From: Flavobacteriales bacterium UBA3477
GTDB taxonomy: Bacteria > Bacteroidota > Bacteroidia > Flavobacteriales > Schleiferiaceae
Direction of reading: 5' to 3'
NCBI GenBank assembly: GCA_002378005.1
Contig: DFQY01000036.1
Span: forward strand, 1 to 64,000
DNA: 64,000 bases
The first letter of the stretch is position 1, and every line of letters starts with the position of its first letter. Made by a program: the position numbers and the translations under genes. The notes beneath the pieces were generated by a model. It was not told the DNA's origin and ran no database searches. It worked only from the letters and a program-made list of their open reading frames with translations. This document shows, piece after piece, positions 26,037 through 35,693 of the stretch.

Positions 26037-28256
26037 TTATTTGAGAATGGTGAGGATGCCTTCTTTCATGGCAATCTCATCGAACGGCAATCGAACGAGC
26101 AGCTTCCATGAATAAGCACCCGTAGGTAAGGCTCCTCCATTAAAAGTCCCGTCCCAACAATCGTTTTCGTCGGTGGAAGCATAGACCACATTGCCCCAGC
26201 GGTCGTATACTTGGAAATCGATGGCTTCAAATCCGACTCCTTTGATCTCGTAGCAATCATTGACACCATCATTATTTGGGGAGAAGGCCGTAGGTATGTA
26301 CAAATAGAAATCTGTTTCCACAGCGACGATCAGCGTAATGCTATCGATACAACCGAAATCACTGATCACTACCTGGGTTACCTCGTAATCTCCAGGACGT
26401 GAGAAGTCGAACTCAAAACTTTCGCCCGTAATCACCGTAGAATCCAAATACCACGTCCAGCTCACCTCGTTTTGAGCCTTCTCATCAAAGGATACGCGCA
26501 GCGGCACATAAGGATCATTCATGTAGTTGAATCCAGCCGTAGGCTTTGGCATATTGATCGCCAAAGCGCTATCGATCAGCAACACTTGACAGCCGTCCGA
26601 CACACTAAAAGGCACATAGGTGGTGTCCGTCCAAGGCAAAATGGAACGAGGGTTGTTCTGGGTCAAGTTGTCGAGCCAGTAGAAGGTCAATGGATCTTGA
26701 CCGCCATAATACACAGGACTCAACCATGCAGAATCTCCAGGACACACACGAATAGTATCCTGCTCATACACCATCGGCTCGTAGGGCTTCAGGTACATGT
26801 TCTGCTCAAAAATCATCGTATCCCCGCACTCGTCGAACATGATGTAGGTAAAGGTGGTATCGCCATCTACTTGGACCCATCTCGAAGGCACGAAGGCGCT
26901 GTCGTTCAACCAAAAACCATCATAGCTTCCTTCGTAGGTAATGTTTGTCATGATCAGTTCCACACTATCCCCGGGACAGTTGACGGTATCCTTAGGCGCA
27001 TTCAACGTGAGCGTCCCGTTGAGGGTATCCTTATCACGCAGATAATATTCAAAGCGGTGCACCGGGTAGTTGTAGCAATCCGTGTACACGTAATCCTGCA
27101 CTATTACTAAAGCCTCATTCGCTTCTGCGACATTATCATCGTACACCCAAAACTCTAGCGTATCCGCCGTTTCATAAGGATCGAGCGTAATGGTATCCGG
27201 TAACATGGAGAAATCAACGCCTTCCACTGCGGTACTTAAGACCGTATCTACGTAGATCGGAATCTTCATTTCTATACCCAAGTTCGCTGAGCGCGAAAAG
27301 ATGATTTCATTTTTATTACAACCCTCAACCAATAAAGAGTCTGTAAATGAATTTCCAACGTTTGTGTTTTGCGTGAAGGCAATCTCCGGTCCTTTGAGTG
27401 ATTTCTCTTCTAAGAAGACGGCGGATGTATAAGCTGCATCCATGACATTGGCCAATTTCAATCGGATAGTGTACCAGCCACCGCACTGAACCTCCGCCTT
27501 AGCTGTGAACTTATCCGTATAACCAGGTAAAGTTGTTATGCTGCCGTTAGAAGTGTTAAAATATACACTATTGGCAACATAATTTGGATTTGCTGTTGAA
27601 CAGTAAGAGGCAGTACCGTATGAACCAGGCGAACCAGCATTGATAGTATTTACGGCTATAGGAATGCTGCTTCCCGGAATAGTAGCTATGTTCTTAACAA
27701 TTGAACCATTTACAGGTGCCGTAACTCCGTCTATAAAAGGGCCTTCAAGAAAAAATCCAAAAACATCATTATATAAAGAACAGGTATAACCCGGATATTC
27801 AAAACTTCCGAAGCAATAGTTAAAAGCTATTGAGTCACTTTGAGCGATAAAACTAAATTGGATAGTCACCATATCGTAGAGAGATCCACTAGTCCCTATA
27901 GCACTAATAACCGAACTCAATTCGCTATCAGTAACTGTATTTCCATTTCCATTTGGCCCTGGAGGACCAGGTTGAAGAACAGCATTTGCATTTTGCGCAG
28001 CAACCATCACAATGCCCGATTGGATTGGAAAAGCCGTATCGTTGGCTTGGAAGTATCCTATTTGTGTGGTGTTCGGTTGGGTAAGGTTGAACCCGTTTTG
28101 TCCCATATTAAATACCGAAAGATTGGAGTCCACCAACACGTTGGATGCCATCCAATATGGATTTTTGTGAGTCCCGTTAGTGCTCACTGTCATGCTAGGC
28201 TGGGCGGTCAAAAGGCCGGCTGTACACAATACTATGGCTAGTAGGAATTTGCGCAT
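26037..28256 (-). CDS. Large secreted protein with choice-of-anchor L, PKD and type B T9SS sorting domains
   Basis: 739 residues from the ATG at 28256, which gives the signal peptide MRKFLLAIVLCTAGLLTA. The N-terminal part (about 30-290) fits the choice-of-anchor L domain: ASNVLVDSNLSVFN, GIVMVAA, then NYCFGSFEYP and DVFGFFLEGP. A Calx-beta-like stretch follows, then Ig/PKD-type strands with VSWTWYLDS and DFSRPGDYEVTQVV. The C-terminus (AFSPNNDGVNDCYEI, YDRWGNVVY, WDGTFNGGALPTGAYSW) is a type B (gliding-associated) sorting domain exported through T9SS; SprA at 43.6-50.9 kb is its channel component. It is probably a surface adhesin or matrix protein. It is divergent from the M20 peptidase gene. 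Confidence 0.92.
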   Translation of the reverse strand: MRKFLLAIVLCTAGLLTAQPSMTVSTNGTHKNPYWMASNVLVDSNLSVFNMGQNGFNLTQPNTTQIGYFQANDTAFPIQSGIVMVAAQNANAVLQPGPPGPNGNGNTVTDSELSSVISAIGTSGSLYDMVTIQFSFIAQSDSIAFNYCFGSFEYPGYTCSLYNDVFGFFLEGPFIDGVTAPVNGSIVKNIATIPGSSIPIAVNTINAGSPGSYGTASYCSTANPNYVANSVYFNTSNGSITTLPGYTDKFTAKAEVQCGGWYTIRLKLANVMDAAYTSAVFLEEKSLKGPEIAFTQNTNVGNSFTDSLLVEGCNKNEIIFSRSANLGIEMKIPIYVDTVLSTAVEGVDFSMLPDTITLDPYETADTLEFWVYDDNVAEANEALVIVQDYVYTDCYNYPVHRFEYYLRDKDTLNGTLTLNAPKDTVNCPGDSVELIMTNITYEGSYDGFWLNDSAFVPSRWVQVDGDTTFTYIMFDECGDTMIFEQNMYLKPYEPMVYEQDTIRVCPGDSAWLSPVYYGGQDPLTFYWLDNLTQNNPRSILPWTDTTYVPFSVSDGCQVLLIDSALAINMPKPTAGFNYMNDPYVPLRVSFDEKAQNEVSWTWYLDSTVITGESFEFDFSRPGDYEVTQVVISDFGCIDSITLIVAVETDFYLYIPTAFSPNNDGVNDCYEIKGVGFEAIDFQVYDRWGNVVYASTDENDCWDGTFNGGALPTGAYSWKLLVRLPFDEIAMKEGILTILK

Positions 28257-28286
28257 GTCCGAATATAGGAATTTAAATGTAGGTCT

Positions 28287-28294
28287 TACCTTTG
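28287..28294 (+). promoter_or_regulatory. Candidate -7 promoter box for the M20 dipeptidase gene
   Basis: TACCTTTG fits TAnnTTTG and lies 26 bases before the ATG at 28320, in the 63-base divergent gap. No convincing -33 TTTG is seen at 19 bases. Confidence 0.4.
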
Positions 28295-28319
28295 AGGAGA
28301 ACCCCAAGTTTTATCCACT

Positions 28320-29705
28320 ATGAACCCCAAATCATTTATCTATTCGCACAAAGAAAGAATGCTCAATGAACTCTTTGAACTTCTGCGCATCCCTTCCATT
28401 TCAGCGGACCCCGCCTACAATGATCAAGTGGCCCTATGTGCCGAGCACATCGCCGCACACATGAAGGATTTAGGCATTCAAAACGTCAATATCTACCCCA
28501 CCAAAGGCCACCCTATTGTTTATGGGGATTTCTTAGTCGATCCAGCCTTGCCGACCGTATTAGTCTATGGCCATTATGACGTCCAGCCGGCCGATCCTAT
28601 CGATCTATGGGACAATGACCCGTTCGACCCCATCATCAAGGCCACTGAAATTCATCCGGAAGGGGCTATTTTCGCTCGTGGTGCCTGTGACGATAAAGGA
28701 CAGATGTTCATGCACCTCAAAGCATTTGAGATCCTTCAAGCCGAAGGTGGCGTGCCTTGTAATGTGAAATTCATGATCGAGGGTGAGGAAGAAGTGGGAT
28801 CCTCAAACCTTGGACCGTTCCTCTCAGAGTACAAAAACATGCTCGCTTGTGATACCATCCTCATTTCCGATACAGGCATGATCGCCAATGATACCCCGTC
28901 TATTACCACAGGTCTTAGAGGCCTGAGTTATGTCGAGGTTGAGGTGACCGGTCCGAACCGTGACTTGCATTCTGGATTGTACGGAGGAGCTGTGGCGAAC
29001 CCTATCAATATTTTGACGCAAATGGTGGCCAGCCTACACAACGAAAAAGGCGAAATCACCGTGGATGGGTTCTATGACGGTGTGGAGATTGTTTCGGACA
29101 AGGAGCGAGCATTTATGGCTCAAGCTCCTTTTAGCCAAGAAGCTTTCAAAAAATCTATCGGTATTTCGGACGTGTGGGGTGAAGAAGGGTATTCGACGCC
29201 AGAGCGCACGAGCATTCGTCCAACATTGGACGTGAATGGAATTTGGGGCGGTTACATTGGAGAAGGTGCCAAGACTGTCATTCCTTCCAAGGCCTACGCT
29301 AAAATTTCAATGCGTTTGGTACCGGGTCAGGATCCAAATGCCATCACCGAGAAGTTTACTCAGCATTTTATCAATATCGCACCTGCCAGTGTGCACGTGA
29401 AAGTAACACCACACCACGGCGGATTGCCTTACGTGACACAATCTACGGATCCTGCGTACCAAAGCGCTTCAGCAGCTTATGAAACCACTTTTGGCAAGCC
29501 AGCATTGCCAGTGAGAAGTGGTGGTTCGATCCCAATAGTTGCCTTATTCGAACAAATTCTAGGTGCAAAAAGTATCTTAATGGGCTTCGGATTAGATAGC
29601 GATGCCATCCACAGCCCGAACGAGCATTACGGCGTATTCAACTACTTCAAAGGAATAGAAACCATCCCTTACTTCTACCACAACTACGTGAACCAAATGA
29701 AGTAA
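28320..29705 (+). CDS. M20-family metallo-dipeptidase
   Basis: 461 residues, the usual size for dimeric M20 dipeptidases. Metal-binding and catalytic residues are visible: VYGHYDVQPAD (His and the catalytic Asp), GACDDKGQM (bridging Asp), IEGEEEVGS (catalytic and metal Glu), DTGM and a final His in DSDAIHSPNEH. A dimerisation lid sits between, beginning GLRGLSYVEVEVTGPNRDLHSG. It should hydrolyse dipeptides in the cytoplasm, since no signal peptide is present. The YyaL-like gene starts four bases after its stop, so both probably share a message. Confidence 0.93.
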   Translation: MNPKSFIYSHKERMLNELFELLRIPSISADPAYNDQVALCAEHIAAHMKDLGIQNVNIYPTKGHPIVYGDFLVDPALPTVLVYGHYDVQPADPIDLWDNDPFDPIIKATEIHPEGAIFARGACDDKGQMFMHLKAFEILQAEGGVPCNVKFMIEGEEEVGSSNLGPFLSEYKNMLACDTILISDTGMIANDTPSITTGLRGLSYVEVEVTGPNRDLHSGLYGGAVANPINILTQMVASLHNEKGEITVDGFYDGVEIVSDKERAFMAQAPFSQEAFKKSIGISDVWGEEGYSTPERTSIRPTLDVNGIWGGYIGEGAKTVIPSKAYAKISMRLVPGQDPNAITEKFTQHFINIAPASVHVKVTPHHGGLPYVTQSTDPAYQSASAAYETTFGKPALPVRSGGSIPIVALFEQILGAKSILMGFGLDSDAIHSPNEHYGVFNYFKGIETIPYFYHNYVNQMK

Positions 29706-29709
29706 CCAG

Positions 29710-31740
29710 ATGTCCAACGAGCTTCACCTCAGCAAGAGTCTGTACTTGCAACAACACGCGGAAAATCCTGTGCATTGGAAACAGTGGTCGCAGGGTGTGT
29801 TGGACAAGGCGAAAGTGAAGGACCAATTAGTATTGATCTCCATAGGTTACTCCAGTTGCCATTGGTGCCATGTGATGGAGCACGAAAGCTTTGAAGATGA
29901 CCAGGTGGCGGCGTTGATGAATGCCCATTACACGAGCATCAAGATTGACCGAGAGGAGCGCCCAGATTTGGACGCGCGCTACATGTCGGCCGTACAACTG
30001 ATGACTGGTCAGGGCGGCTGGCCACTGAATGTCATTGCCCTCCCCGATGGCACTCCGGTCTGGGGAGGCACTTATTTTTCTAAAGCGGATTGGAGTGGGG
30101 CATTGGCGCAGATTGCCCAAATGTGGCAAGAAGATCGTGAAACGGTGATTTCCTATGGAACTAAGATGCAAGAGGGATTAAAAGAATTGGTCGCAGTGCA
30201 TAAAAATGCAGTGACCAACACATTTACCCCTTCAGACCTCGAGGATGTTCTTGTGCCTTGGATGCGTAGTTGGGATCCGGACTGGGGTGGAAATAATAGG
30301 GCTCCGAAATTTCCGATGCCCACGAACTATCAATACCTGCTGCAATACGGCATTGTAACTGGTCAGTCCGCGGTGTTGGACTATGTGCACCATACCCTGG
30401 AGCGAATGTCATTTGGTGGGTTGTACGATTGCGTACACGGTGGATTTACGAGGTATGCTACGGACCGATTTTGGAAGGTCCCCCACTTCGAGAAAATGCT
30501 GTATGACAACGGCCAATTGCTCCAGCTTTTTGCCTTGGCACAGCGCCATCGCACGAGCGAACATTATGCCCACATCTTACGCCAAACTTGGTCCTTCCTT
30601 CAACTACACATGGCCCTGCCATGTGGATTGTTCGGAGCATCGTTGGACGCAGATTCCCCCACCCCGGAATCCTCGAGAGAAGAAGGTGGGTTTTATACTT
30701 GGAGTAAAGAGGAATTGTTCACTGAAAAACTTTGGGAGCAAGAGCTCTTCAGAGAGTATTTCGACCTAGGTCCACATTCGGCATGGGAAGGAAAATATAT
30801 CCTACACCGCCCCCTGTCCGATCAGGAGTTTTGTGCCAAATTCGAGCTTAGCACCGCAGACCTCAATGCGATGAAAACACAATGGTTTGACACACTTCAA
30901 AGGGCCACCGGAGCGCGCGAACAGAGCCATCCAAAGCCCGCGCTTGACCCGAAGGCCATTGTAAGCTGGAATGCCCTACTCGTGAGCGGATTAGCGCAGT
31001 CACACTGGGCATTGCCTAGTGAAGGATTTGACCAGGCCGCGGCCCAATTATTAGAGCAATTGTGGACCCTCACCTACACCGATCAAGGGCTGCACCATCA
31101 ATACATTGATCAGGCGAGTGGCGAAGGATATTTGGACGACTACAGCACCTTGGGTCTGGCTTTGTTGGACCTTTTTAGCATTCAATCTGGTGCAAAATAT
31201 TTGGAACGTGCCCTCACCCTGGCACAAGATATTCTAGAGCTTTTTCCCGCTGCGGAGGGCATGGCATTTAGACCGTACAGCCGAGGGGTAAAAGAAGCTT
31301 GGCAGCAACATATTGAGGTGGAAGATAATGTCATCCCTAGTGCAAATGCCCTTTGCGCTCACTTCTTTGCAAGGCTAGGAACCATTACAGGTACATCGAA
31401 ATATTCACAATGGGCTAGTGATGCGCTGCATGGCATACACGAAAAGGTATTTCGCTTTGGGCCCAATTATTCCCACTGGCTCTCCCTTGCCTTGCACGAA
31501 GCCTTTGGCTACCGCGAAATGGTCATCTGTGGCCCAGAAGCAAAAGCATCCGCCGAAGCCTTAGCCGTAGCGTATTATCCTCCTTTAGCACAACTGTTCT
31601 GGAGCGATCACGCTCGCAACGAATCTATTTTCAAGGGGCGCTTCCAACTAGAGAAAACCCTATTCTATTGGTGCCAAAATAATGCCTGTGGCCTGCCCAT
31701 CACCTCCTCCTCACAAGCCTTAACGCAATGGAAAAGTTAG
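29710..31740 (+). CDS. YyaL/SSP411-like protein with N-terminal thioredoxin domain
   Basis: 676 residues. The N-terminal DUF255 thioredoxin-like domain has YSSCHWCHVMEHESF (Cys50 and Cys53) and GQGGWPLNV; the start NPVHWKQW is typical. The rest is an (alpha/alpha)6-barrel region resembling glycosidases and N-acylglucosamine epimerases (APKFPMPTNYQYLL, VPHFEKMLYDNGQL, DADSP, EDNVIPSANA). The family, which includes human SPATA20, is widespread, but its reaction is not established. It is cytoplasmic and follows the M20 gene by four bases; its last 13 bases overlap the tag start. Confidence 0.92.
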   Translation: MSNELHLSKSLYLQQHAENPVHWKQWSQGVLDKAKVKDQLVLISIGYSSCHWCHVMEHESFEDDQVAALMNAHYTSIKIDREERPDLDARYMSAVQLMTGQGGWPLNVIALPDGTPVWGGTYFSKADWSGALAQIAQMWQEDRETVISYGTKMQEGLKELVAVHKNAVTNTFTPSDLEDVLVPWMRSWDPDWGGNNRAPKFPMPTNYQYLLQYGIVTGQSAVLDYVHHTLERMSFGGLYDCVHGGFTRYATDRFWKVPHFEKMLYDNGQLLQLFALAQRHRTSEHYAHILRQTWSFLQLHMALPCGLFGASLDADSPTPESSREEGGFYTWSKEELFTEKLWEQELFREYFDLGPHSAWEGKYILHRPLSDQEFCAKFELSTADLNAMKTQWFDTLQRATGAREQSHPKPALDPKAIVSWNALLVSGLAQSHWALPSEGFDQAAAQLLEQLWTLTYTDQGLHHQYIDQASGEGYLDDYSTLGLALLDLFSIQSGAKYLERALTLAQDILELFPAAEGMAFRPYSRGVKEAWQQHIEVEDNVIPSANALCAHFFARLGTITGTSKYSQWASDALHGIHEKVFRFGPNYSHWLSLALHEAFGYREMVICGPEAKASAEALAVAYYPPLAQLFWSDHARNESIFKGRFQLEKTLFYWCQNNACGLPITSSSQALTQWKS

Positions 31741-32288
31741 AAGAAAAGTGCGGTTGGTGCCTTGGCAGCGAACGCTACGAACGCTACCATGATGAGGAAT
31801 GGGGCAAGCCACTGAGGGACGAGCAACGAATGTTCGAATTCCTACTTTTAGAGACCTTTCAGGCCGGCTTGAGTTGGATCACGGTGTTGCGCAAGCGTGA
31901 ATCTTTCCGAAAGGTGTTTCATGGTTTTGATGTGGACCAAGTCGCCACCATGAGCGAAGAAGAGATTCAAGCAGCGCTGAAAAACCCGGGGATCATCCGG
32001 AATCAAGCCAAGATTAGGGCAGCGGTGCACAATGCGCAATGTGTACAGCGGATGCACCAGAATGGCACCACCTTGGTGGAATTCTTTTGGAATTACGTAG
32101 GTGGAGAGCCCATTCGCAACGAGAGGCGAAGCTTGAAAGAATTACCCGCGAGTACACCACTGGCAGAACAAATTTCGAAGGATTTGAAAAAGCTCGGATT
32201 CAAGTTTGTGGGCCCCAAGGTAGTATATGCTCACATGCAAGCGACGGGGATGGTGAACGACCACCTAATCCACTGCCCAGCTCGGTAA
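31728..32288 (+). CDS. tag: DNA-3-methyladenine glycosylase I
   Basis: 186 residues. Tag excises 3-methyladenine from alkylated DNA. The zinc ligands of the family are recognisable: Cys8 and His21 (CGWC...YHDEEWG) at the N-terminus and His/Cys in NDHLIHC at the C-terminus. FQAGLSWITVLRKRESFR (about 44-61) and KNPGIIRNQAKIRA match the helix-hairpin-helix-like DNA-binding core. The start codon lies inside the last 13 bases of the upstream gene. It ends directly against tsaB on the other strand with no spacer. Confidence 0.96.
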   Translation: MEKLEEKCGWCLGSERYERYHDEEWGKPLRDEQRMFEFLLLETFQAGLSWITVLRKRESFRKVFHGFDVDQVATMSEEEIQAALKNPGIIRNQAKIRAAVHNAQCVQRMHQNGTTLVEFFWNYVGGEPIRNERRSLKELPASTPLAEQISKDLKKLGFKFVGPKVVYAHMQATGMVNDHLIHCPAR

Positions 32289-32966
32289 TTACAAGTATTT
32301 CTTTTTCGATTTTTCAGCGACAAAGTCCTTCAGGTAGAAAGGCTCAAAATAGGCTGTATCGACGGGCGCAAGGCTTGGCCCCAGGTAGGTATGCATGGTA
32401 CTTGCTGATGGATATGCCGTAGGTGCAATGGTCCAATTCGCTGGCAAAGAAGAAGAAAGGAGATCCGTCATTTTATCCGCGCAATCACCAATGACAGTAA
32501 CACTTTCCCCTCGCAAGTGATCCCAAGACTGATCATCGACAATGACCGCTTCAATATCACCGCTAGCTTCAAAACCTCCTGAGGTGTTTTTCCATACTTG
32601 GGCAAAGACTTCATCTCGGCGGGCATCTAGGACAGAGATACAATAATTGGACTCAAAAGAGCTGAAATCAAAACACCCAAGGGTAGGAACGGCGTACATG
32701 GGAATATTCAACGCAAAGGCCAATCCTTTGGCGGTACTCGTCCCTATTCTCAATCCTGTATAGGAGCCCGGGCCTTCGCCGACGATAATGCCCGATAAGT
32801 CTTTTGGAATGGCGCCGTGTTTATGCAGCAGATCCTGAATCATCACATGCAGACGTTCGCCGTGCACGAATCTATCACCTCGCTCGTCGTAGGCCCCTAG
32901 CTGCACGCCGTCTTTGAACAGAGCAATGCTACAATTTTTAGTCGATGTCTCAATGCCGAGGAGCAT
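32289..32966 (-). CDS. tsaB: tRNA N6-threonylcarbamoyladenosine synthesis protein TsaB
   Basis: 225 residues. TsaB is the partner of TsaD in making t6A at position 37 of ANN-decoding tRNAs. The ASKHA-fold start LLGIETSTKNCSIALF, the conserved GEGPGSYTGLRIGTSTAKGLA (split by one base class turn) and SVLDARRDEVFAQ are diagnostic. TsaD, TsaC and TsaE are not in the window. It begins four bases after the efflux adaptor stop, so it is the distal gene of that minus-strand unit despite an unrelated role. Confidence 0.94.
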   Translation of the reverse strand: MLLGIETSTKNCSIALFKDGVQLGAYDERGDRFVHGERLHVMIQDLLHKHGAIPKDLSGIIVGEGPGSYTGLRIGTSTAKGLAFALNIPMYAVPTLGCFDFSSFESNYCISVLDARRDEVFAQVWKNTSGGFEASGDIEAVIVDDQSWDHLRGESVTVIGDCADKMTDLLSSSLPANWTIAPTAYPSASTMHTYLGPSLAPVDTAYFEPFYLKDFVAEKSKKKYL

Positions 32967-32970
32967 GCGT

Positions 32971-34218
32971 TTATTTTTTCTCTTTGATGCTGGCGCCCTT
33001 GAGTAGGTTCTTGCTCACGGCACTATATGGACCGGTGACGATTTTTGTCGAATCCTTCAAGCCGCTTACCATAATATACTCGTCGTCTTGAATACCGCTT
33101 TTTACCACCTTCAATCCAGCTTTTGTGCCTTTTGGTAAGAATACCACTTCGAATTTCTCGTTGGCATCCGTCATTGCCTCATCGATCATTCGGGCCTTTT
33201 CCGTGGTGTCCTTGCGCACGCCTACGGCTTGGATAGGCACGACCAAAGCATCTTTGACTTTGTTGGTGATAATATCTACAGTTGCCGTCATTCCCGGGCG
33301 GAAAGGATGTGAACCATACTGGGCTTTCAATCCTTCATAAGATTCATTGAGCACGCGAATTTTCACTTCAAAGTTAGTGACTTGGTCTACTGAAGCACCG
33401 AGGGCTAGTTTGGCACTATTGGCAATCTCGCTGACTACCCCTAGGAATGTTTCGCCCAAAAAGGCGTCGATCTCAATATTGGTGGTATCGCCCATGGCAA
33501 CTTTCACGATGTCGTTTTCATTGACCTCGACCAACACCTCCATCGCACTGAGGTTGGCAATGCGCAGCATTTCTGTACCAGTCATAGTCGCTGTACCTAC
33601 GACGCGCTCGCCCAGTTCAACATCTAATTGGCTTATCGTTCCCGTAATGGGCGCAACAATCGTCGTACGTTTTAAATTCTTGTAGGCTTCGTCCAAATTT
33701 GCCTCAGCACTCTGCAACTGGTATCTCGATGCTTCTTCTTGTAACTCACTGACCGAAATGGCGCGTTGTGCCGCATCAAATTCCTGTTCTGAAATGGCGC
33801 CTTTTTCGAATAGAATCTGGTTGCGCTTCCACAACTTCTCAGCTTCCACGAGTGCGGCGCGGCTCTGCGCCAAGGCAGATTTCGCGCTATTGACGGCAGC
33901 ACGTGCCCGGGTAATGGCGCTTTCATAGATATCAGGATTGATGCGTACGAGCACATCCCCTTCTTCTACTTGTTGGCCTTCCACCACATTTACCTCGATG
34001 ATTTCACCGCTGACCTCAGGACTCATTTTCACCTCAACTTCCGGCTGAATCTTTCCACTGGCCGTCACCGTTTCTACGACCATACGTTTGTGTGCGTACC
34101 CTACTTCAACCTCAATAGCATTACTATTTCCACCTACCCCACCTTTTTTCTTGGCCAGGATTAATCCTCCGATCAACACGACCGCTAAAGGAACCCAAAT
34201 TTTATAGTTGATTTTCAT
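32971..34218 (-). CDS. Periplasmic adaptor of an efflux pump (MacA/RND type)
   Basis: 415 residues. One N-terminal membrane segment (about 8-24) is followed by the biotinyl-lipoyl-like half (GKIQPEVEVKMSPEVSGEI), a long coiled-coil hairpin (about 95-175; rich in Ala, Glu and Gln, with LFEKGAISEQEFDAAQ), the second lipoyl half (APITGTISQLDVELGERV) and beta-barrel domains. It should link an inner-membrane pump to the TolC-like channel encoded just upstream. No RND or MacB-type pump gene lies in this window. The membrane anchor and GISKK-like tail favour a MacA-type (ABC) partner, but RND is possible. Confidence 0.92.
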   Translation of the reverse strand: MKINYKIWVPLAVVLIGGLILAKKKGGVGGNSNAIEVEVGYAHKRMVVETVTASGKIQPEVEVKMSPEVSGEIIEVNVVEGQQVEEGDVLVRINPDIYESAITRARAAVNSAKSALAQSRAALVEAEKLWKRNQILFEKGAISEQEFDAAQRAISVSELQEEASRYQLQSAEANLDEAYKNLKRTTIVAPITGTISQLDVELGERVVGTATMTGTEMLRIANLSAMEVLVEVNENDIVKVAMGDTTNIEIDAFLGETFLGVVSEIANSAKLALGASVDQVTNFEVKIRVLNESYEGLKAQYGSHPFRPGMTATVDIITNKVKDALVVPIQAVGVRKDTTEKARMIDEAMTDANEKFEVVFLPKGTKAGLKVVKSGIQDDEYIMVSGLKDSTKIVTGPYSAVSKNLLKGASIKEKK

Positions 34219-34227
34219 GCGCTGGAA

Positions 34228-35661
34228 TTATAAGGTGATTTGATTGAACAAGTAGAATTCAAGGACTTTAACCTTGAACAAGTAATCGAACTTTGATTGA
34301 ATCTCGCGGCTCTTTGCAGCAAGGAATTGGTTTTTACTCAAACTAAAATCAAAGGCGCTGATGGTACCTGTCTCGAAGTTCACCTCAGCGTTCTCCAAGG
34401 CTTCCGCGGAGGCTTCCGCAGAAATCTTCGAAGCTTCATATATGGCTAGCGCTCCTTTGGCATCTAGGTATGCGCGCTCAATAGTTTGACGAACGTTTAG
34501 CTCCGCTTGAGTTTGATCAATAAGGGCATTGTCCAATTGTATTTTGGCGCGCTGCACCGCACTGTGCGTTTGTCCACCATTAAACAATGGAATCTGTACC
34601 CCGACCCCAAGGAATTGGTTACGGTTATCTAAGAGCTGATTCGCCACTGTATAGGCCGTTTGACTGTTTGGGTTCGGAACATTGATTTCTTGTGGCACCT
34701 GATCGATGGACCCTGTCAATGGATTCTCGACCAAAGTATAGGTTGTCAAAGTGTAGTATTCCGTGAAATATGGCAATCCTTGTACGTAGTTGGAATTCAG
34801 CTGCGCCGAAAACGCTACCGAAGGAACACGTGCGCTTTGGGCGAGTTTCACCCCGTAGTTCGCACTGCTTACATTGGATGTTGCCGTTTGAACCGAGGGC
34901 TGTTTCTCCACTGCGCTTTCCAACAGCTCCTCGCGCTGGTATCCGGACATCGCCGCAGCGGTGAGATCCACTTCAGGAACGAGGATATTGAATTCTTCAA
35001 AAGGTGTGTCCAATTGTAACATCTGGTACAACATCAACTTGCTCAATAACAAGGCATTCTCCGCACTGATTTTATTGCCTTCATCTGTCCTTACCTGAGC
35101 AAGACTCTGTAAATAATTATCCTTTGAAATAGCTCCATTTTCGAAAAGGATTTCAGTTCGCTTCAGACTTTGAGCCGATGCTTTGAGTTGACCATCCGCC
35201 ACCTCCAACAGCTGCTGGTTCACCAGAATCTGCAGGTAAGATGAGGCAATGTTCAGGTACACATTATTGGCCAATTCCATTTGCTGGTACATCGCCGCCA
35301 TGGCATTCATCCGTGCTTGCTGGAGTTGGTACAAATTCCTTCCTCCGTTAAATAGGGTCCAATTACTCGATGCGGTTGAACCCAACGTCTGACGAGAACC
35401 TGGCTGACGCGTGTTAGTAATAGGATCGATGGTCAAACCAAAATTCCAATAGTACCCTCCGTTCAGATTTAGCGTGGGGAAGAAGGCCAACTTGCTTTGA
35501 TCTTCATTAATCTCAGCGAGCAGGATGCTGTTCTTTCCTCTTTGAATATCCAAATTATTGGCCTCCGCATGCTTAATACAAGCACTCAGTGACCAAACTT
35601 GTTGCGCATTCATTTGCATGGCGCAAACCAGTAAGAAGAAAGACAGGATTTTTTTCATCAT
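34228..35661 (-). CDS. TolC-family outer-membrane efflux protein
   Basis: 477 residues with the signal peptide MMKKILSFFLLVCAMQMNA. It shows the duplicated TolC pattern: long amphipathic helices with Asn/Gln/Ala-rich heptads, and the repeated LFENGAISKDNYLQ and NFETGTISAFDFSLSKNQFL motifs in each half. It should form a trimeric channel for export with the adaptor encoded nine bases downstream. The gene follows the oxidase-assembly genes by a 32-base gap on the same strand. Confidence 0.93.
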   Translation of the reverse strand: MMKKILSFFLLVCAMQMNAQQVWSLSACIKHAEANNLDIQRGKNSILLAEINEDQSKLAFFPTLNLNGGYYWNFGLTIDPITNTRQPGSRQTLGSTASSNWTLFNGGRNLYQLQQARMNAMAAMYQQMELANNVYLNIASSYLQILVNQQLLEVADGQLKASAQSLKRTEILFENGAISKDNYLQSLAQVRTDEGNKISAENALLLSKLMLYQMLQLDTPFEEFNILVPEVDLTAAAMSGYQREELLESAVEKQPSVQTATSNVSSANYGVKLAQSARVPSVAFSAQLNSNYVQGLPYFTEYYTLTTYTLVENPLTGSIDQVPQEINVPNPNSQTAYTVANQLLDNRNQFLGVGVQIPLFNGGQTHSAVQRAKIQLDNALIDQTQAELNVRQTIERAYLDAKGALAIYEASKISAEASAEALENAEVNFETGTISAFDFSLSKNQFLAAKSREIQSKFDYLFKVKVLEFYLFNQITL

Positions 35662-35693
35662 CTAAGGGTTGGCGGTCTACTCGAAGATACAAC

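Noticed and set aside
26472..27110. 212-codon plus-strand open frame inside the type B T9SS gene
   Set aside because: Shadow frame within a gene with clear domains on the other strand; composition (many His, Arg, Val) is typical of antisense artefacts.
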